DNA from: Trichopria drosophilae
Taxonomy: Eukaryota; Arthropoda; Insecta; Hymenoptera; Diapriidae
Direction of reading: 5' to 3'
NCBI GenBank assembly: GCA_030407085.1
Contig: CM059582.1
Span: forward strand, 139,758,501 to 139,822,500
DNA length: 64,000 nt
The notes beneath the pieces are model-generated. The model searched no databases. It saw only the letters and a program-made list of their open reading frames with translations, and had not been told where the DNA came from. A program made the position numbers and the translations under genes. This document shows positions 62,546 through 64,000 of the stretch, one piece after another (position 1 is the stretch's first letter; each line of letters begins with the position of its first letter).

Positions 62546-64000
62546 ACACAGCCTATCAATTGGACTAAATAATGGACTATTTTTCATTTCTCTTATATTT
62601 ATAGACGTGAAATTATATTTATGTGTGATCACATATTAATCTGCACTAAAAAATAGTGATTAGTACACTGAAAGAAAGGTTAAAAACAGATATAGTACTT
62701 GACTTGTAACCTTCATTAGGTGCGTTTATTCACATATCAACTTTATTACTAATAAAATAAAATATGAGTCCCCACTCTTTTAACTTATTTTTAACAAAGA
62801 AATCCATTTTAACCGCAACTCGCTCGTTTATACAGCGAATAATTGGACAGCATACATGCACTTGTCTTTCAGCCAGTCATCTTTTGCAGCGACAACCAAA
62901 CACCCGCAGATAAATTCATTAAGCTGTGGTAGCTAAATGAATTTTCTGTATTACATTTATAAATTATTGTGACAGGCTTATAATTGAGCTCGTATAATCA
63001 AACGCCTGTCAACCAAAGTATTTGAGCTAATGTCACCCAAATATTTTTTCCGTGCACGAAATTTGCAAACTACTAAAGTTTCAGAAGAAAAACTAAACTC
63101 ATGATTAAGTTACTGTTCCTGAAATGAATAATTAAGAAATTTTAACATTTTGTAAATATTAAATTAACTCTCGCATATTTCGACTGGCTAAAAATGACAA
63201 CAAGAATTGACAAAGTTGTTTTGAAGCCGAACAAAATTTCGTCTTTACTGTCAAAATAATTAGTACTAATTCGAATAATAATATTCGGACTTCTTCTAAG
63301 AAAATTATAAACGTTTACATTTATTTATTTATTTCATTTCACACGTAACTTTCTTTTAGCTAAATTAAAAATTCAGTAATTCCTTACTTTAAAAACCGTT
63401 AATAAATTGTCGATGCTTTCGACGGAACCAAAATTATGTTGGCTTGTAAATTGCGAGATTTTGACAGTTGCTAATATTTGTAAATAAATAAAGACCGCTC
63501 AATGGCATATAGCATTAAAATTTTTTAAAAATATTTATACAATTAACAATAGGTAGAGTCAATCAATTAATTTTTAAATACCAAAATATCTCTATAAACA
63601 TTCTATTAAATCGTATATTTATGTAGAACTTTATTTCTTCAATTGTCGCCTCAGTAAAAATTACACTAGAAGCTGAGAATTTTTATTTTGTAATCGGAAA
63701 TAAAACTTCAAGTCAACATTGTGCTATTCAAATTCTTTATCTTTAAACGGCTGTCGTTTAATTGGATAAAACTGGCATCAGGGGTTGAAAAAATTGTTGT
63801 TGAAACTGATACAGATGTAAGTAATTAATTTCGAAATAAGAGGTCTGAATTTGTCTCAGAATACTCGGATTTCCTGACCAGGAATGCAAATTTAATTTAT
63901 TTATTTATTATTTATTTTTTAAATAATATTTAAATTGTAAATGTATTATACTTAAAAGACGTTCAAACTAATTTATATCAGATAAAACTATGATATTTAG
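62546..64000. other. AT-rich stretch without recognised features
   Basis: No ORF of note, no repeat partner in this window and no RNA gene seen. Simple A/T runs are common. Confidence 0.4.

Overview
This window is a eukaryotic, AT-rich transposon graveyard, most likely from an insect. R4/Dong-type, Bel/Pao, CsRn1-type Gypsy, piggyBac and chuvirus-like glycoprotein modules together fit an arthropod, and the satellite monomers recall hymenopteran (ant-like) genomes, but the species call is inference. I find no host protein-coding gene, no intact rRNA or tRNA gene and nothing prokaryotic. Almost every recognisable coding segment belongs to a mobile element, and most are broken by stops or frameshifts.

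Layout. 1-832: 3' end of an R4/Dong-like non-LTR retrotransposon with a (TAA)n tail. 833-4970: a minus-strand LTR element with intact LTRs, tRNA-Phe primer site, polypurine tract and target duplication but no coding capacity, inserted in that tail. 5096-5882: a long-hairpin DNA element. 6870-7199: a piggyBac transposase remnant. 7318-7850: a 120-bp tandem repeat. 7991-15652: a complete but inactivated plus-strand Bel/Pao element with an ACATA duplication. 16537-19200: two copies of one LINE family lying tail to tail. 20261-24624: a DNA transposon with 345-bp inverted repeats, an ATAT duplication, a 31-bp minisatellite and an open 642-residue transposase-like gene. 25.3-36.1 kb: a minus-strand Gypsy/errantivirus-like element carrying a chuvirus-like glycoprotein plus a second membrane glycoprotein ORF. 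37.5-48.5 kb: another minus-strand Gypsy, with a minus-strand Bel/Pao element (40.6-46.5 kb) nested in it; this Gypsy itself sits in the leader of a third one (LTR 49428-50101). 51618-57249: a nearly complete CsRn1-type Gypsy with an AATA duplication that splits an older dispersed repeat. 57.7-62.5 kb: a second fragment of the 21.5-kb transposase family, tRNA-like and palindrome-rich repeats. The last 1.4 kb shows nothing I can name.

Relationships. The coding-less element at 833-4970 and the Bel/Pao element at 7991-15652 share the start of their LTRs and the tRNA-Phe primer site, so the first may have been mobilised by proteins of such a Bel element. The glycoprotein-bearing Gypsy has the arrangement gag, protease, RT, integrase tail, glycoprotein 1, glycoprotein 2, small secreted-type ORF, which is more than the single env usual in errantiviruses. 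LTR divergence by eye ranks the CsRn1 element as the youngest insertion, then 833-4970, then the Bel element at 7991.

Limits: repeat boundaries were read by eye, family assignments rest on recognised motifs, and no database search was possible.
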